From NCBI GenBank assembly GCA_944322305.1, contig CALUOP010000007.1, positions 1 through 64,000 on the forward strand: a DNA stretch of 64,000 nucleotides. Direction: 5' to 3'. Each line of letters begins with the position of its first letter. Within the stretch, counting starts at the first letter, position 1. Positions 43,457 to 51,444 of this stretch are shown here, piece after piece. The DNA is from an uncultured Coriobacteriaceae bacterium. Lineage in GTDB: Bacteria > Actinomycetota > Coriobacteriia > Coriobacteriales > Coriobacteriaceae. The notes beneath the pieces were generated by a model, which saw nothing but the letters and a program-made list of their open reading frames with translations, was not told where the DNA came from and ran no database searches. The position numbers were made by a program, and so were the translations under genes.

Positions 43457-44572
43457 ATGAGCGATACACCTAAACACGTGACATACGAGGACGCTGGCGT
43501 AGACACCGCCGAAGGCGGGCGCGCGGTTGACGCCATCAAGCAGATGGTTGCCGAGACCAACCGCCCCGAGGTTGTCGGCGGCATCGGCGGTTTCGGCGGG
43601 CTCTTCTCGGCTGCCGCGCTCAAAGACATGGAGGATCCCATCCTCATCAGCGGCACTGACGGCGTGGGCACCAAGCTCGTGCTGGCGCAGCTGCTCGACC
43701 GCCACGAGACGGTGGGCCAAGACCTGGTGGCCATGTGCGTCAACGACATCCTGGCCAGCGGTGCCGAGCCGCTGTTCTTCCTGGATTACGTGGCGATCGG
43801 CCACATCGAGGCCGCGCACATGGCCAAGATCGTGAAGGGCGTGGCCGACGGCTGCAAGCTCGCGGGCTGCGCGCTTGTGGGCGGCGAGATGGCCGAGCAC
43901 CCCGGCGTCATGCGTCCGGATGACTACGACCTGGCCGGCTTCACCGTGGGTGTGGTTGACCGCCCCAAGATGCTCGACCCGGCCAGCGTGCGTCCCGGCG
44001 ACGTGATCGTCGGCCTGCCTTCCACGGGCATCCACTCCAACGGGTACTCGCTGGTGCGCAAGGTTATCGGTGTTGACGGCATCGTGCCCGGTACACCCGA
44101 GGCGGCCGAGAAGCGCGCCGAGTTGGAGCAGCCGCTCGAAGCGTTGGGCGGCGCCAGCCTGGCCGACGCGCTGCTGGTCCCCACGCGCATCTACGTGAAG
44201 CCCGTCCTGGAGCTGCTGCGCGGCGCGGGCGCCGGCAAGGTGCACGCCATCGCGCACATCACGGGCGGCGGCATCACCGAGAACCTCAACCGCGCGCTGG
44301 CCTCCGACGTTGACGCCGTGGTTGACCGCGCTTCCGACGGCAGCTTTGCGTGGGACGTGCCGCCGGTCATCACCTATATATGCGAGCAGGCCGGCCTTAG
44401 CCCTGACGAGGCGTGCAAGACCTTCAACATGGGTGTGGGCCTCATGTTCATCTGCGCGCCTGAGGACGCCGACGCGGTAACCGCCGCGCTTGAGGCGCTG
44501 GGCGAGAAGCCCTTCCGCGTGGGCACCTGCGTTGCGGGCAGCGGCAAGGTGGTGTACGCCGATGAGCGCTAG
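43457..44572 (+). CDS. purM: Phosphoribosylformylglycinamidine cyclo-ligase PurM
   Basis: 371 aa. Family segments are YEDAGVDTAEGGRAVDAIK, GIGGFGGLF, ISGTDGVGTKLVLA, MCVNDILASGAEPLFFLDY, LVGGEMAEHPGVM, STGIHSNGYSLVRKV and GGGITENLNR. It forms AIR from FGAM using ATP. Slightly longer than the E. coli enzyme. It overlaps the purN start by 11 bases, so the two are coupled. Confidence 0.95.
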   Translation: MSDTPKHVTYEDAGVDTAEGGRAVDAIKQMVAETNRPEVVGGIGGFGGLFSAAALKDMEDPILISGTDGVGTKLVLAQLLDRHETVGQDLVAMCVNDILASGAEPLFFLDYVAIGHIEAAHMAKIVKGVADGCKLAGCALVGGEMAEHPGVMRPDDYDLAGFTVGVVDRPKMLDPASVRPGDVIVGLPSTGIHSNGYSLVRKVIGVDGIVPGTPEAAEKRAELEQPLEALGGASLADALLVPTRIYVKPVLELLRGAGAGKVHAIAHITGGGITENLNRALASDVDAVVDRASDGSFAWDVPPVITYICEQAGLSPDEACKTFNMGVGLMFICAPEDADAVTAALEALGEKPFRVGTCVAGSGKVVYADER

Positions 44573-45485
44573 CGAAGAGTACCGCCGCGCCGTTGAGGTG
44601 GCCGGGCTGCCGCCCGAGGCGCTGCCGAGCGAGCAGTTCTTCTCTGGCGGGGCCGAGCGCGAAGTGGCGCGCGCCCTTGCCGCCAACGCCGTTGCGGGCG
44701 ATAAGCTCGCGGACGCTGCGGCGGTGGCCAGCGCCGGGGCTGGAGACGCCGGGTACGATGCGGCGTTGAAGGACCTGCTGGAGCGTTTGGAGCGCGCGCC
44801 GCGGGTGCCGAGCAACAACGACATCCAGGCCGCCCGCGTTGCAGCGCGCGAGGCGGGCGAGAACCTCGCGCCGCTCAAGATCGGCGTGCTCATCTCTGGC
44901 TCGGGCACCAACCTGCAGGCGCTTATCGACGAGATCGCTGCGGGCAACCTCAACGCCGAGATCGTGCTCGTGGTGTCCAGCCGCCCCGACGCGGCGGGCC
45001 TCAAGCGCGCAGCCAAGGCCGGCATCCAGACGCTGGCCCTTTCCAAGGAGATTTACGCGGCGGACCCGTGGGACGCCGACGAAGTTATCGCCACCGAGCT
45101 CAAGCGCGTGGGCGCCGAGTACGTCATCATGGCCGGCTACATGCGCATGGTGCACACGCCGCTGCTGGCGCTGTGGCCCAACCGCGTGGTGAACATCCAT
45201 CCGGCGCTGCTGCCCAGCTTCCAGGGTGCGCACGGCATCCAGGACGCCTACGATCGCGGCGTCAAGATCACCGGCGTGACCGTGCACTTTGCCAACGCCG
45301 TGTACGACCAGGGGCCCATTATCGCGCAGGAGCCCGTGCGCGTGGAGGAGGGTTGGACGGTTGACGAGCTGGAAGAGCACATCCACGCCGTCGAGCACCG
45401 TCTGTACCCGCACGTGGTGAGGCTGCTGTCCGAGGGTCGCGTGCACGTGTGCGAAGACCTTAGGGTGGCGATAAACGAGGCGTAG
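44562..45485 (+). CDS. purN: Phosphoribosylglycinamide formyltransferase PurN with a 105-aa N-terminal extension
   Basis: 307 aa, against about 200 for usual PurN. The catalytic domain starts at residue 106 (KIGVLISGSGTNLQALID) and keeps N211 and H213 in NIHPALLPSF and D249 in VYDQGPII, so it should be active in transferring formyl from 10-formyl-THF to GAR. Residues 1-105 (EYRRAVEVAGLPPEALPSEQ, an Ala-rich stretch, LKDLLERLERAPRVPSNND) are an extra mostly helical region of unknown role. ATG 44562 lies inside the purM end; there is no internal start with a good site before the catalytic domain. Confidence 0.9.
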   Translation: MSASEEYRRAVEVAGLPPEALPSEQFFSGGAEREVARALAANAVAGDKLADAAAVASAGAGDAGYDAALKDLLERLERAPRVPSNNDIQAARVAAREAGENLAPLKIGVLISGSGTNLQALIDEIAAGNLNAEIVLVVSSRPDAAGLKRAAKAGIQTLALSKEIYAADPWDADEVIATELKRVGAEYVIMAGYMRMVHTPLLALWPNRVVNIHPALLPSFQGAHGIQDAYDRGVKITGVTVHFANAVYDQGPIIAQEPVRVEEGWTVDELEEHIHAVEHRLYPHVVRLLSEGRVHVCEDLRVAINEA

Positions 45486-45634
45486 CTGCTGCGCGTGCGC
45501 CAAATTAGGCCGTGCTTAATTTGGCGCATGGCGCTGAGGAGGGTTATGCGCAACGCAGCGCGCGGTCGGGTGCTGGCAAGGGCGCCCGGCCGCGCGTTGC
45601 GTTGCGGACGATGCGGTTCGCCGGCGCGCCGCGC
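45486..45634. other. purN 3' region
   Basis: A hairpin-like inverted repeat TGCGCCAAATTA (about 45497) and TAATTTGGCGCA (about 45517) forms a near-perfect 12-bp stem just after purN; it could be a terminator without a T run. The rest is non-coding and leads into repeat array E. Confidence 0.6.
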
Positions 45635-46078
45635 GCTTTTCTCGGCAGGTGCAAGGCGGGGAGCCCGTTGCAAGCCCTCGCTGCGCATTTCACTCAACAG
45701 GTACGGGGTGAAACGTCCTCATGCACCCTCGCCGCGCATGCTTCTCGATAGGCGCTAGGGCGGGGCGCCCCCCCCGCTGGCTCCCGTTGCACATTCTTCT
45801 CAACAGGCACAAGCGACGGTCCTCCTGCGGATGGGCTTCGCACATTTCACTCGACAGATGCAAGGAACATGACGGTTTCGCGGCGTTTTCTGCGAACTCT
45901 TCTCGACAGGTGCAAACCTCGAGACACCAGGAGTGCCCTTTCGCCACGTTCTTCTCGACAGATGCAACTGTTTGCGCCCTGGCAGCCTCATGCAGCGTGC
46001 ATCTGTCGAGAAGAAGGTGCAGGATCGCCCCGATACACCGTGATGCTTCCGTACCTGTCGAGATGAATTTGCACCGCG
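45635..46078. repeat. Mirrored degenerate ~52-bp tandem repeat array E
   Basis: Seven diverged copies of a core like TTCTCGACAGGTGCAAG start near 45638, 45689, 45741, 45794, 45845, 45897 and 45950, at steps of 51-53 bp. Sequence just before the core is also partly conserved (GCGCA or GCACA). Two inverted copies follow, TGCATCTGTCGAGAAGAA near 46000 and TACCTGTCGAGATGAA near 46052. The variable parts are not fixed-length spacers and the cores diverge gradually, unlike a CRISPR array. No reading frame is supported. Confidence 0.82.
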
Positions 46079-46162
46079 AACGGGACGGGTAGCGGACCGC
46101 GCCTGCCCGCCGTTCTGTTATGCTCGTTCCAGCACATACGCAGCCAGTAAGGAGGGCATTTC

Positions 46163-46759
46163 ATGCTCAAGCGCACGTTGCAGGAGGATCTTGACCGCGC
46201 GGTGGCCTACCACGGGCACCTGTGCGGCGGCCAGTACATCGGAACGCGCATTGCGCGGCTGGCGCTCAGCTACTTCCATATCGACGATGCCGACACGTAC
46301 CGCGACCTCATTGCCTTCGTGGAGTGCGACCGCTGCCTGGCGGACGCCATCTGCTCGGTGGCCAACTGCAAGCTGGGTCGCCGCCGGCTCAAGTGGTTCG
46401 ACTACGGCATCATGAGCGCGAGCTTTTACGACATCGCCTCGGGTCGCGCCATCCGCATTTCGCAGCGCTCCGACGTGCCGCGTTGTCCCAAAGACCAGAG
46501 CTACGTGGACTTTTACGCGCCGTACACCGACGCGCAGATGTTCCGCGTGCACGAGATCGAGCTGCCCGATCTTACCGAGTGTGACCTGCCGGGCAAGCCG
46601 CGCAAGACCGCGGTGTGCGAGAAGTGCGGTGAGCGCGTGCACGACGGCCGCGCGGTCGAGCGCGACGGGCACGTGTACTGCAAGAAGTGCGCTGGTGAGC
46701 ACGTGTATTACCGGGAGGTGCGCGAGCTCAGCGCCGACGAGATGGCCGCCGGCATCTAG
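46163..46759 (+). CDS. FmdE-family protein with C-terminal zinc-ribbon
   Basis: 198 aa. The N-terminal ~145 residues match FmdE (YHGHLCGGQYIGTRIARLAL, ECDRCLADAICSVANC, WFDYGIMSASFYD), with conserved His and Cys as metal ligands. A C-terminal zinc-ribbon-like pair (CEKCGERV and CKKCAG, about residues 153-177) follows. FmdE proteins are linked to molybdenum or tungsten formylmethanofuran dehydrogenase operons in archaea, but bacterial members have no settled function. The start follows AAGGAGG; a terminator is at 46790. Confidence 0.85.
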   Translation: MLKRTLQEDLDRAVAYHGHLCGGQYIGTRIARLALSYFHIDDADTYRDLIAFVECDRCLADAICSVANCKLGRRRLKWFDYGIMSASFYDIASGRAIRISQRSDVPRCPKDQSYVDFYAPYTDAQMFRVHEIELPDLTECDLPGKPRKTAVCEKCGERVHDGRAVERDGHVYCKKCAGEHVYYREVRELSADEMAAGI

Positions 46760-46789
46760 CTTGTCGGTTGGGTGATAAGGGCGTTTACG

Positions 46790-46833
46790 GCCCCGGCTCG
46801 CTGCGGTTGCTCGCGGCGGACCGGGGCTGTTTT
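46790..46833 (+). terminator. Intrinsic terminator after the FmdE gene
   Basis: Stem GCCCCGG (46790-46796) with CCGGGGC (46821-46827), enclosing a further partial stem, followed by TGTTTT. Confidence 0.7.
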
Positions 46834-46869
46834 GTGCGTGGCGGGCTGGGCCGGGTCGGGCAGGGCGGC

Positions 46870-47262
46870 CGCAGTTACGCGGTCGCGGTTGCCCGCGGAA
46901 ACGACGCGCAAGCCCTGGTTGTCCGCTTCGGCGACATGAAGGCCCTCGGTTGAACGCTCCGACGTCATCTAATATCGCGTTAACCGCGGAGACGTCATCC
47001 AAATCCGGGAATTTTGCCTTTTATGGGTCGCGCTCGCGACTAACTAAATCGGCGGCGACAGAAGCGCGACCAACCGCGCCCGCCAGCGCCGGAGCCGTGG
47101 CCAACTGCTTTGTCAACGTCGAACCCGCGACCAGCCGCGCCTGCCAAAGGCGACCAGTCGTGCTCGTCAACGTCGAAGCGGCCGGCCATATCGTCGGCAG
47201 CGGAATCGTGGCCAAACAGCATCGCAGCCGGAGTTTTGACCAGTTGGCATCGCTCAGACGCG
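46870..47262. repeat. Mirrored degenerate ~30-bp tandem repeat array B
   Basis: Same consensus family as array A. The left arm is inverted: units near 46926-46955, 46956-46985 and 46986-47015 read like TCCGACGTCATCTAA followed by CGCGTTAACCG. The right arm is direct: units start near 47034, 47064, 47094, 47124, 47148, 47178, 47205 and 47233 and read CGCGACCAACCG, then GTCAACGTCGAA. Units are 24-30 bp. Confidence 0.72.
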
Positions 47263-47503
47263 CTCAGGCGGGTGGAGTCGTCCCCGGCGGTCCGGACTGT
47301 GCCGTCCGCCCAACCTTCGCTGCGCCCAAGCGACCGCCCGCAACTCACCAACGCCCGCCCGCACGGCCCCAACATGTCATAACTGGTCGGTTTTATGTAA
47401 CAACGTGCACTCGCTGTTCTCCCTGCTCAGGGGCCTATGGTGAGAAAATTATCTACATTCATGCACCTTTCAGGATGTTCCCCATTGGCAGAAGGGCTCG
47501 GGT
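47263..47503. promoter_or_regulatory. Upstream region of the LRR surface protein
   Basis: Non-coding. Composition falls in GC from about 47375. A plausible leader lies before ATG 47504, but the ribosome binding site is weak (GGCTCGGGT). No clear promoter boxes were assigned. Confidence 0.35.
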
Positions 47504-50500
47504 ATGAAGAGGAGAACAGCAAAGATAGCGCTTGTGATGGCGCTGGCGGCCGTGCTGGGTGTGCTCACAACAGCGTTGCCGCAGCGCGCTGCAGCGGAAG
47601 AAGCCGTCAAGCTGTCGCTTTCAAGCGACAAGGACGCTTACGCGGCGGGCGAGAGCGCAACGTTTACGCTGACGGTCGTGAACAGCGGTTCTGCAGTCGC
47701 ACAGAATGCGACCTATACGGTTGAGCTGCCGAAGGGTTTTGAGCCGACCGAGGGCCAGCGTCTCACGGGGTCGCTTGGTGACCTTGAGCCCGGCGAGACG
47801 CAAGTCATCGAGATTTCAGCAAAAACAACGGCGGCCACTGCGGGGAGCAACGGGGGCGGCGCGGCGTCTACCGAAGAGAATACTCGGGCGGACAACCAGG
47901 ATTCTGATAAGAACCAGACCCCTGACGAGAAGAACCTTCCTACCACGAGCGATGCTGCAGCGTGGATCTTGCCGCTTGCGGTTGTGCTTGCCGCCGGCGG
48001 CGTAGCCGCGATTATTGCCGCAAAGCGCCTGCGCAAGGGTGCGTTTACCGTCCTTTTGGTTGCCGGCGTAGCGGCGTCGATGGCGCTTGTAGGCTCTGCT
48101 CCCGCGTACGCCGAAACCATCCAGCACACGGCAAGCGCAACCCGCACTGTTACTATCGATGGCAAAGAGCTCACTGCTAAGGCGCAGCTTACCTACCTTA
48201 TGGACGATGGTTCCACCACCGAAGAGCCTACCGATCCGGAGAACCCTGAGGATCCGGGCACTGACGAGCCGGCTGAGCCTGGTGAGCAGATGCTGACTCG
48301 CGCTGAGTGGATCCACCGGCTGCTTGCGGCAACGGAGGAAGATCCCATTGCCTATGCCGAGGATCCGTTTGACGACGTTGCCGGCCACGCGTACGAGCAG
48401 GATATCCTTACGGCATACGCTCTCGGCATTTTGCCCGACAACTCGGATGCGTTTGAGCCTGATGTGGTGGCAACGCGTGACTTCGCGTTTGCAACGGCAA
48501 CGCTGCACGCTGGGTTTGCCGACGCCGGCTCTGCTCTCGGCACCGCTGACGCAGCCGAGTCAAGTTATCCCTCGCTGCTTGCTGTTGCCGTGGACGAGGG
48601 GATTGCCCAGCCTGATGCGAGCAACAAGCTCTACCCGAAGCAGGGCCTGACGCAGGATGTTGCGGACGCTGTTTCCGCCCAAGTCGCCGACCTGCGCACC
48701 GTCGAGGAAATTCCTGGCGGAGAACCGGTTATGGAAGCCGTGCTGCAGGATGATGTTATCGCCCTGAGCGATTACGAGCTGCAGCCTGATGGCAGCATTC
48801 TTGTTGACGAGGCCGATCTTGAGCAGGCGGTTGCCGCTCGACCTGCCGCGGCAAGCACAAACAGTGTTGCACGTGCGGTTCCAACCTTGCAGGTGGGACA
48901 GAAGATTGTTGTAAGGGGTAACGAGAACGATCTCGAAGGCGAGGCGGGTACGGTTGCCTCGTTTGAGCCTGTTGCGAGGGGTTTATACCGCATCGATGTG
49001 AACCAGACGGACGATCCGGGCTTTGTATATCGCGAGATTACCATCCGCAAGAAAGACGCCAAAGGCATCTCAGGCGATTTTGAGCCGGTCGATGGGGTTC
49101 AGGTAACTTCTTCCAGTGAGACCGCCGCTGCTTCTGCGTCGAGTCGGAAGACGACTCTTGAAGCCATCGACTTCGATATCGCTGATTTGAAAATCGAAGC
49201 CGTCGGCACTTTAAAGGGGAAACTGCATCTCGTTCCTTCGGTCGACGTTGATTTTAAATGGTCGGCTGGGTCCATCAAGAAGTGCAAGGTTGTTGCCGAT
49301 CTCGACGGCTACCTTGACGTTAACTTTGATATCCAGCCTATAGAGGACACACCGGTCGACCTTCTCAAGGAGCCCCTCACCCTTAACATCGGATATGGGT
49401 TCAACATCGCCTTTATGCCGAAGCTGGTTGTTGGCGCAAGTGGCGAGGTGTCGCTGAGGGTTGATATAGACCAGCGGGTTGGCACGCAGTATAAGAACGG
49501 CCATTTCCAAAAATTCAACGGCGGCAAGGGCTTTAGCGTCCCCGATGATAAAGAGCCTTCGCTTAACGCCAACTTGAAGCTGGGCGTTCGCCCGGTCGTG
49601 AGTATTCGTCTCACGAAGATCGATCTGTGCGACGTTGACGTTGAGGTTGGCGTAAACGCTGACGGCGTGTGGACGCCGGACGTTGACCGACCGGTAAGCT
49701 GCCTGGATTTTTCTGCGTATGTGTACGGAAAGCTTGGCGTCGGTCAGAATACGCCGTGGATGCAAAAGGTTGGGCTCGAATTGCCGACGTTTGACTTCTG
49801 GAAGGAGAGTACCTCGCCGTTACATTGGCATTATCATTTTGAGGACGGAAAGAGAACGCCGAACGACAAGTGCACTGTGGGGGACGGCGCGGTTCTTCCC
49901 GAAAATCGGGAGCCAACTTCTTCCGACAACTTCCTTTACGACGTTATCGACAACAAGGTTTACATCATGGGCTACGTGGGCAAGGACGCGAGCATCATGA
50001 TCCCTGCAAGGATTGACGGGAAAAACGTGGTGTCGGTGAACCTGTTGGGAGGAGAGTATCCCGAGGGCCGCGCGGTCAGGGAGGTAAGCCTGCAAAAGGG
50101 ATCCAAGGTGCGCGATTTCTATACAGGAGAGTATTGGGCGCAGGCTATAGACCTGCAAGAGCTCGATCTCAGCGCGTCGAAGAAGCTTGAGACAGTATGC
50201 GTGGGCGATAATGGCGGCTCTGACTTAGCTGAGATGGATCTCGGTGAAGGGGCGAATCTTAAAGAGCTACGTGTGAACGGTTTCCTTGAGGAGCTTGATA
50301 TCAGCGATTACAACGCTCTGGAGGAAGTCGATCTTAGCTGGAACGATTTAACCAAGCTTACGGTGGGCAAGCTGCCCAACCTGAAGAGCCTGGATGTGAA
50401 CAACAACCAGCTCAAGAAACTCAACGTGTCTGGTTGTCCCAAGCTGGAAGAGCTTGATTGCAGCTATAACCTCCTGACAGCCTTAGATGTTTCGGCGTGC

Positions 50501-51307
50501 CCGGAGCTCGTTACGCTTTCGTGCGGGTACGGTAAATTCAACGCCAAGACGTTGGAGAAGCTTACGCTGAACAATCCGAAGCTGCGCAGCTTGGACGCGG
50601 GCCTTACCAAGCTCACGGAGCTCGATCTCAGCTCGTGTGGGAACATCGAGACGGTTGACGCTCAGCTGAGCGAACTGACGTCGATAGATCTTACTGGCTG
50701 CAAGAACCTCAAAAGTCTTTGGATCAATTCGAACGATATCGGTGCTATCGACCTGTCTGATTGCGTAAGCCTTGAGGAGCTGTGCTGTGGCGCTAATTCG
50801 CTTGGGACGCTCGATGTGTCTGCATGCAAGAACCTACGCGTTTTGGACTGCTGGGGATGCGATCTCGATCAACTCGATGTAAGCGGCAACGCAAAGCTCG
50901 AGGAGCTCGATTGCGGTCACAATAATCTGACAGAGCTGGACATTAGCGCCAATCCGAACCTCGTTACGCTCAAGTGCGCAGAAAATCCTATTGAGGATAC
51001 GTCCGCGCTTGAAGAATGGATGGCGGTAGATGGCCACACGGGAGAGCTTCCCGAGAGCGCGCCTAACGAGGATGCGCCTGTCGAGACCGACGGCGCGGCT
51101 GAGGTAGAGGCATTGAGCCTCGACGCCGCCGGTGCTGACGAGAGTGTTGATTCTCAGGCGCTTACCAATGACAGTGCCGGGGCGGAGACTAGCAATGAGG
51201 ACGCCGCGGCCGATTTGATGGCCAAGCAGAGCGGACAGCCCGAGGACGCGCAAAGAGACAGCAACACTTTTGACGCCGAAGAGACTGAGCTGCCTCTGGC
51301 TGCTTAG
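47504..51307 (+). CDS. Large surface protein: sortase-like motif, second signal-like helix, SLH-like domain and leucine-rich repeats
   Basis: 1267 aa. Order: signal peptide (1-32, ending AAAEE), a CARDB/DUF11-like beta domain (33-110), a Ser/Asn/Asp linker, LPTTSD (145-150) with a membrane helix and KRLRK, exactly like a sortase sorting tail, then a second hydrophobic segment ending in PAYAE (about 203) like a signal peptide, a Pro/Glu linker, an SLH-like domain (~263-400; DPFDDVAGHAYEQDI), a ~450-residue beta-rich part, and from ~880 to ~1190 about 14 leucine-rich repeats of ~21 aa (LEELDCSYNLLTALDVSACP). An acidic tail follows with no C-terminal anchor. It probably acts at the surface in adhesion. 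GC and codon use look lower than neighbours, suggesting transfer. Confidence 0.8.
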   Translation: MKRRTAKIALVMALAAVLGVLTTALPQRAAAEEAVKLSLSSDKDAYAAGESATFTLTVVNSGSAVAQNATYTVELPKGFEPTEGQRLTGSLGDLEPGETQVIEISAKTTAATAGSNGGGAASTEENTRADNQDSDKNQTPDEKNLPTTSDAAAWILPLAVVLAAGGVAAIIAAKRLRKGAFTVLLVAGVAASMALVGSAPAYAETIQHTASATRTVTIDGKELTAKAQLTYLMDDGSTTEEPTDPENPEDPGTDEPAEPGEQMLTRAEWIHRLLAATEEDPIAYAEDPFDDVAGHAYEQDILTAYALGILPDNSDAFEPDVVATRDFAFATATLHAGFADAGSALGTADAAESSYPSLLAVAVDEGIAQPDASNKLYPKQGLTQDVADAVSAQVADLRTVEEIPGGEPVMEAVLQDDVIALSDYELQPDGSILVDEADLEQAVAARPAAASTNSVARAVPTLQVGQKIVVRGNENDLEGEAGTVASFEPVARGLYRIDVNQTDDPGFVYREITIRKKDAKGISGDFEPVDGVQVTSSSETAAASASSRKTTLEAIDFDIADLKIEAVGTLKGKLHLVPSVDVDFKWSAGSIKKCKVVADLDGYLDVNFDIQPIEDTPVDLLKEPLTLNIGYGFNIAFMPKLVVGASGEVSLRVDIDQRVGTQYKNGHFQKFNGGKGFSVPDDKEPSLNANLKLGVRPVVSIRLTKIDLCDVDVEVGVNADGVWTPDVDRPVSCLDFSAYVYGKLGVGQNTPWMQKVGLELPTFDFWKESTSPLHWHYHFEDGKRTPNDKCTVGDGAVLPENREPTSSDNFLYDVIDNKVYIMGYVGKDASIMIPARIDGKNVVSVNLLGGEYPEGRAVREVSLQKGSKVRDFYTGEYWAQAIDLQELDLSASKKLETVCVGDNGGSDLAEMDLGEGANLKELRVNGFLEELDISDYNALEEVDLSWNDLTKLTVGKLPNLKSLDVNNNQLKKLNVSGCPKLEELDCSYNLLTALDVSACPELVTLSCGYGKFNAKTLEKLTLNNPKLRSLDAGLTKLTELDLSSCGNIETVDAQLSELTSIDLTGCKNLKSLWINSNDIGAIDLSDCVSLEELCCGANSLGTLDVSACKNLRVLDCWGCDLDQLDVSGNAKLEELDCGHNNLTELDISANPNLVTLKCAENPIEDTSALEEWMAVDGHTGELPESAPNEDAPVETDGAAEVEALSLDAAGADESVDSQALTNDSAGAETSNEDAAADLMAKQSGQPEDAQRDSNTFDAEETELPLAA

Positions 51308-51330
51308 GTGCTTGATCTAGAGCAAGCCGT

Positions 51331-51367
51331 TAAGGGCCTCGCTGATCCGCGGGGCCCTTTCTTTTAG
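51331..51367 (+). terminator. Intrinsic terminator after the LRR protein
   Basis: Stem AAGGGCC (51332-51338) with GGCCCTT (51353-51359), followed by TCTTTTAG. Confidence 0.8.
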
Positions 51368-51372
51368 TTAAA

Positions 51373-51424
51373 ATGCCTAACTTAACTTTGCTAAAGTATA
51401 CTTAGGCAAAGTGAACTTAGGCAA
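51373..51424. promoter_or_regulatory. AT-rich promoter with ACTTAGGCAA repeats
   Basis: ACTTAGGCAA occurs at 51400-51409 and 51415-51424, with an inverted near-copy ATGCCTAACT at 51373-51382. TATACT (51397-51402) overlaps the first copy and may be the -10 box. This looks like a regulated promoter for the ATPase gene. Confidence 0.55.
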
Positions 51425-51444
51425 TTTGTCACCAGGTGATGCGC

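Noticed and set aside
45635-46078. CRISPR array
   Set aside because: Regular ~20-bp cores and ~32-bp gaps look like one, but the cores diverge steadily, the gaps share sequence, orientation flips at the end and there are no cas genes or leader.
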